DNA of 64,000 nt from JAGVSZ01 sp019137045 (GTDB taxonomy: Bacteria; Pseudomonadota; Gammaproteobacteria; Burkholderiales; SG8-39), in NCBI GenBank assembly GCA_046347635.1, contig JAXMFT010000004.1:1-64000 (forward strand), read 5' to 3'. The position numbers and the translations under genes were made by a program. Under the pieces are notes generated by a model, which was not told the origin of the DNA, ran no database searches, and was given only the letters and a program-made list of their open reading frames with translations. Of the stretch, positions 60,831 through 64,000 are shown in pieces; positions within the stretch are counted from its first letter, which is position 1; every line of letters starts with the position of its first letter.

Positions 60831-61022
60831 ATGAAGAAGCTGATCGCAGTCGTGCTGCTCGCTCTCGGAGGCGCGCAGGGCGTCGCCGTGGCGACGGAGA
60901 ACAACACCTACACCGAGCCCTACTGGGCGCCGCGCAAGTTCATGAGCGTCGACGCGACGCAGTACCGCGGCGGCGAACGCGGCACGCGCAACTACGACCT
61001 CGTCGACCGCTACAACCCGTAA
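60831..61022 (+). CDS. Small secreted protein (63 residues)
   Basis: MKKLIAVVLLALGGAQGVAVA is a clear signal peptide; the mature part is about 42 residues, rich in Tyr and Asn (NNTYTEPYWAPRKF, RGGERGTRNYDLVDRYNP). It follows AAGGAG with good spacing. I know no family. The 199-nt gap upstream has no recognisable element. It lies just after the ABC exporter, which may or may not be related. Confidence 0.65.
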   Translation: MKKLIAVVLLALGGAQGVAVATENNTYTEPYWAPRKFMSVDATQYRGGERGTRNYDLVDRYNP

Positions 61023-61035
61023 TTCGGGGCGACCG

Positions 61036-61245
61036 ATGTCCGGGCGCAGCCTGCTCGCCGCGAGCCTCCTCCTCCTGCTCGCGCTGGGGAGCGCTGCGCC
61101 CGGCGCGGCGCAGGTGGTGGAGGATCCGCACTGGCGGCGGCTCGCGGCCGACGAGACGGGCGGCGCGCAGCAGCGCTCGGCGCCGCCGGACGTGCGCACC
61201 GCGCCCGGCCCGGTCCCCGCGCAGCAGACCCGCGCGGGCGGCTGA
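61036..61245 (+). CDS. Small secreted hypothetical protein (69 residues)
   Basis: The product begins MSGRSLLAASLLLLLALGSA, a signal peptide ending near GAAQ, followed by about 40 polar residues (VVEDPHWRRLAADETGG). It starts 13 nt after the previous small gene and probably shares its transcript. No family is recognised. Confidence 0.5.
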   Translation: MSGRSLLAASLLLLLALGSAAPGAAQVVEDPHWRRLAADETGGAQQRSAPPDVRTAPGPVPAQQTRAGG

Positions 61246-61287
61246 CGACTGCGGCCGACCGCGCGCGACCGCCGCAGTCCCCGTGCG

Positions 61288-61587
61288 CTACTTGCCCGCG
61301 CCGTGCGGCTCGGTCCCGATGCGCGCGCCCCGATCGCGCGAGTGGCGCGTGTAGGTGAGCGCCTTCTTCTTTCCGAGTGCGAGCACGAGCGCGTTCGCGA
61401 GCCACATCGCGTCCTCGCGCCGCAGCGTGATTCCCCCGCCGTGCGACTTGCCGTCGGGCTCGAACGCCGGGTCGTTGATCGTGATGTCGACGGTGCCGAG
61501 CTGCGGATCCTTGGACACGCGCAGCGTCGCGTGCGGCAGCGCGTAGCCGCCAAAGACCCGCTCATTCACCTTTGCCCAGACGAACAC
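61288..61587 (-). CDS. Hypothetical protein (99 residues)
   Basis: The protein (GTG start after GGGGGA) reads FVWAKVNERVFGGYALPHAT and contains ITLRREDAMWLANALVLALGKKK, with alternating beta and alpha segments. It has no signal peptide and no membrane segment. I do not recognise the family. A TAGAAT hexamer lies upstream of the start, on the same strand. Confidence 0.6.
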   Translation of the reverse strand: MFVWAKVNERVFGGYALPHATLRVSKDPQLGTVDITINDPAFEPDGKSHGGGITLRREDAMWLANALVLALGKKKALTYTRHSRDRGARIGTEPHGAGK

Positions 61588-61771
61588 GTGCTTCCCCCGG
61601 AGATCATTTCGTCGTGAGCCGCGATTCTACGCGGCGGCGCGGTCCCGCCGGCGCCGCCGCGCAGGGAAGAGAAAGCGCGACCCCGCGGGTCGGGCGTCCT
61701 CGGTTGGCGGCGAGGAGGGCGCCCGCCTTTCGGTGCGGGGTCGCGGGAAAAACCGGGCGCCGGCCCTCGGA

Positions 61772-64000
61772 TCAGGCCGCGGCGGGAAGCGCCTCGCCGT
61801 CGGCCGAGCCGACCATCGCCGTGACGACGCGATCCATCAGCGCCTCCGCGCCTTCCAGGACGCGGGCCTTGCCGTCGCGCAGGAGGCCCGCGAGCGTCTT
61901 CGGCGCCACCTGGCGCGCGGCCGAGCCGCTCGCCGTGAAGAGCAGGATCGTCTGCTTGGGGCTGACCCACGCGAGCTTCGAGCGCACGGCCGCTCCGCCC
62001 TCGAGGAACTCCACCATCGCGCCGCGCTCCAGGGCCATGGCGGTGTGGACCCAGTAGTCGTCCTCCATCCCCGAGTGCGTGACCGGCCCGGTCGCGGGAT
62101 CGTCGGCGGGCTCCGCCTCGGCGGCGCTCGCCGCCGGGGCGGGCGCGGCCTCGGCGGCGGCGCCCTGGGGCTTCGCCTGCGCCTTCGCCGCGTTGATCGT
62201 GGCGGTGTGCGCCTGCATGAGCTGGTTGAAGAAGGCGTGGCGCGCCTCCGGCGGCATCTCGATCGCGTTCATGCCGCGCAGGAGGCTCTTCATCAGCGTC
62301 GGCAGCATCGAGGCGAGCTGCTGGATCTCGGCCGTGCGCAGCGGCGTCACGCTCCACACGAGCGCGTCGACGATGCCGAGGCGGTGCGTCCAGGAGTCGT
62401 CGCCCTCGCGGTTCTTCATGTACGCGTCCACCAGCGTCTTGGTCCACCAGTGGTAGAGGAACTCGCGCACGAACCCCGGGGTCTTGCGCGTCGCCCGCCG
62501 CTTGATCTCGGCCAGCGCGGTGTGGTGGGCGATCTCCGCCTCCTCCTTGCGCACCAGCTCGGCGGTGGTCGGCGCGATCTCCTGCTCGCGGCGCTGGCTG
62601 TCCTCGTGAATGAGCTTCTCGAGCGTCTCCTGCGCCACGGTGAAGACGGTCAGGTCGTCGGTGAAGTCGTGCACCAGGTAGTCGACGATGCCGCGCAGCC
62701 CGGCGAGGAACTTCGACTGCTCGTCGCTCGCCACGTCCGGGTCGGAGGCCGCTGCGGCGACCTGGTCGAGGAAGCGGCGCATCGGGTGCGCCCGGCGCGC
62801 GAAGAAGGTGCGGTCGAGGAGCGCCGCCTTGATCGCGACGATCTGCAGCCGCGCGAGCTCCGCCTTCACCGTCTCGGTGATCGCGCGATCGTCCAGGATG
62901 TAGTCGAACACCATCGTGACCAGCTCGATCGTCAGCTGGTCGAGCGGGTGGCTCTGCGTGCGCACCTGCTGGTCGAGCGCGCCGAGGTAGTCGAGCGGGC
63001 CCGCGCCCACCGCCGGGACGAAGCCGGAGTTCGTCTGCAGCCGGGTGAGCGAGGCCATCAGCTCGGGCGTCGCCGGCATCTCGAGCTCGCTCTCGAACTG
63101 GAACTGCGACGGCTCGGCCATCACGCGCGCCATCGCCTGGCGCCCCGACGGCGGCCCGCTCACCACGCCGGCGAGCAGGGTCGAGAGGTCGAGCTGCTGG
63201 CTCGCGGACATCGCCGCCGCCGCGGCCGGAACCCCGGCGGCGTGGAAGAGCTGTCCGAGCTGCATCAGCTGGCTCGTGCCCATGCCTGCGGCGCCGAGCT
63301 GGGCGAGGTTCATCGCCTGGCTCATCGCCATCGCGCTCGCGGGATCGCCCTGGCGCTGCGCCACGCCGACGTCGCGCGCGCGCTTCACGTGGAAGTTGAT
63401 GCGCGGCAGGACGTGGTGGGCGATCAGGTTCTTGTTCACGTCGGCGTAGACGGCGGTGATGCCGGCCGCGACGTGGGGCTGGAACGCGTTCATGAGCGAG
63501 CGCTTGATCGCGAAGTCGCCCGGGATGCGCGCGCACGCGAGGCGCAGCGCCTCGAACACCGCCTCGGGCGAGAGCGGGTTCCCGCTGTCCTCGAGGTCCT
63601 CGGTCGAGAGCAGGTGGCCGAGGCGGGCGCGGATCCCGAGCAGCTCGTCCTGGTCGACCCGGTTCTTGGTCTTGCGCGCGAGGTCGCTCACCACCAGCTC
63701 CTCCTCCATCGCGCTGTCGTCCACGAGCTTGAGCTCCTCGAGCTTCAGCTCCTGGGTCTTCGCCTTCGACAGCCGGCGCGTCGCGACGCGGTTCTCGAAG
63801 ATCTCGATGAAGTGGCGGTCGAACGAGGAGGCGATGTCGCCGCGGTGCTTCTTGACCTGGTTCATCGCCTCGAACAGCAGCTGCTGCTCGGCGCGCGAGG
63901 TGCTCGCCTCGGCCGCGGCGAAGAGGTCGTTCTCGACCTTCTCCAGCGCATCGGCGATGATGCCGCTCAGCTTGGAGCGCGCGAGGTCGCGGCACTGGCT
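61772..64000 (-). CDS. DUF1631 family protein, C-terminal part (cut by window edge)
   Basis: The open frame runs without a start to the right edge of the window, so the 742 residues seen are the C-terminal portion; the ATG at 63865 is internal. The visible N-terminal part SQCRDLARSKLSGIIADALE and SFDRHFIEIFENRV are DUF1631 signatures, found in betaproteobacteria and gammaproteobacteria. The protein is large, helical and cytoplasmic, with an Ala/Glu-rich linker near the C-terminus and a PilZ-like end (VEFLEGGAAVRSKLAWVSPKQTILLFTA, in part). The function is not established. Confidence 0.9.
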   Translation of the reverse strand, partial: SQCRDLARSKLSGIIADALEKVENDLFAAAEASTSRAEQQLLFEAMNQVKKHRGDIASSFDRHFIEIFENRVATRRLSKAKTQELKLEELKLVDDSAMEEELVVSDLARKTKNRVDQDELLGIRARLGHLLSTEDLEDSGNPLSPEAVFEALRLACARIPGDFAIKRSLMNAFQPHVAAGITAVYADVNKNLIAHHVLPRINFHVKRARDVGVAQRQGDPASAMAMSQAMNLAQLGAAGMGTSQLMQLGQLFHAAGVPAAAAAMSASQQLDLSTLLAGVVSGPPSGRQAMARVMAEPSQFQFESELEMPATPELMASLTRLQTNSGFVPAVGAGPLDYLGALDQQVRTQSHPLDQLTIELVTMVFDYILDDRAITETVKAELARLQIVAIKAALLDRTFFARRAHPMRRFLDQVAAAASDPDVASDEQSKFLAGLRGIVDYLVHDFTDDLTVFTVAQETLEKLIHEDSQRREQEIAPTTAELVRKEEAEIAHHTALAEIKRRATRKTPGFVREFLYHWWTKTLVDAYMKNREGDDSWTHRLGIVDALVWSVTPLRTAEIQQLASMLPTLMKSLLRGMNAIEMPPEARHAFFNQLMQAHTATINAAKAQAKPQGAAAEAAPAPAASAAEAEPADDPATGPVTHSGMEDDYWVHTAMALERGAMVEFLEGGAAVRSKLAWVSPKQTILLFTASGSAARQVAPKTLAGLLRDGKARVLEGAEALMDRVVTAMVGSADGEALPAAA

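Noticed and set aside
61748..61769. Possible terminator after the DUF1631 gene (minus strand)
   Set aside because: The stem is only about four base pairs before the T5 run; too weak to list as a feature.

Overview
The window is very GC-rich, densely coded DNA and reads as a chromosomal segment of a betaproteobacterium (Burkholderiales/Rhodocyclales-like). This rests on gene order and gene content rather than a marker gene: waaC-waaA next to tolC-pcm, a glnA-(DUF4124)-ntrB-ntrC nitrogen block, a TPP-riboswitch thiD-thiC pair, a glycine-riboswitch gcvTHP operon, aceE-aceF-lpdA with a lipoyl domain fused to Lpd, yggX next to argA, and a DUF1631 protein. No tRNA, rRNA, prophage, insertion sequence or CRISPR array was seen. 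Almost everything is housekeeping, with a few accessory islands.

Layout. 1-6.9 kb: envelope polysaccharide genes (rfbA partial, rfbB, a family 2 glycosyltransferase, waaC, waaA) interrupted by a ribbon-helix-helix/PIN toxin-antitoxin pair with a 24-nt palindromic operator, then tolC and pcm. 7.9-11 kb: a three-gene leftward operon (AMDase/maleate-isomerase-like protein without catalytic cysteines, hydantoinase, ROK kinase). 11.2-14.1 kb: TPP riboswitch, thiD, thiC. 14.1-19.9 kb: YidB-like, YceH-like, ceramidase-like membrane protein, uppP, a small GNAT, an HpxW-type gamma-glutamyltransferase homologue and a rhodanese. 19.9-24.8 kb: sigma-54/NtrC-controlled glnA, then ntrBC. 24.8-28.2 kb: regulators and hypotheticals. 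28.2-34.6 kb: tandem glycine riboswitch, gcvTHP, aceB.

34.7-38.4 kb is the most interesting stretch. An ECF sigma factor with a zinc-binding anti-sigma factor and a SAM methyltransferase faces a leftward operon encoding a DUF2917 protein, a paralogous methyltransferase and a DsrE-family thiol protein. Both directions carry the same promoter, GGAACC-N16-CGTC, in front of the first gene. This looks like a small self-contained ECF regulon for thiol, sulfur or metalloid stress whose chemistry is not obvious.

38.5-47.3 kb: Nudix/metallo-beta-lactamase fusion, AI-2E family permease, exonuclease III, a DUF4124-glutaredoxin secreted protein, oligopeptidase A, a cysteine hydrolase and folD. 47.4-53.7 kb: the pyruvate dehydrogenase operon; aceF carries at least five frame shifts within about 360 nt around its second lipoyl domain while its neighbours are intact, which is more likely a consensus error in near-identical lipoyl repeats than true decay. 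53.7-64 kb: outer-membrane protein, rpiA, yggX, argA, rsmE, an ABC-2 exporter, small secreted proteins and a DUF1631 protein running off the right edge.

Several genes (uppP, rpiA, rsmE, xth, the AI-2E permease) have a TANNNT hexamer only 6-10 nt before the start codon, suggesting leaderless or nearly leaderless transcripts.
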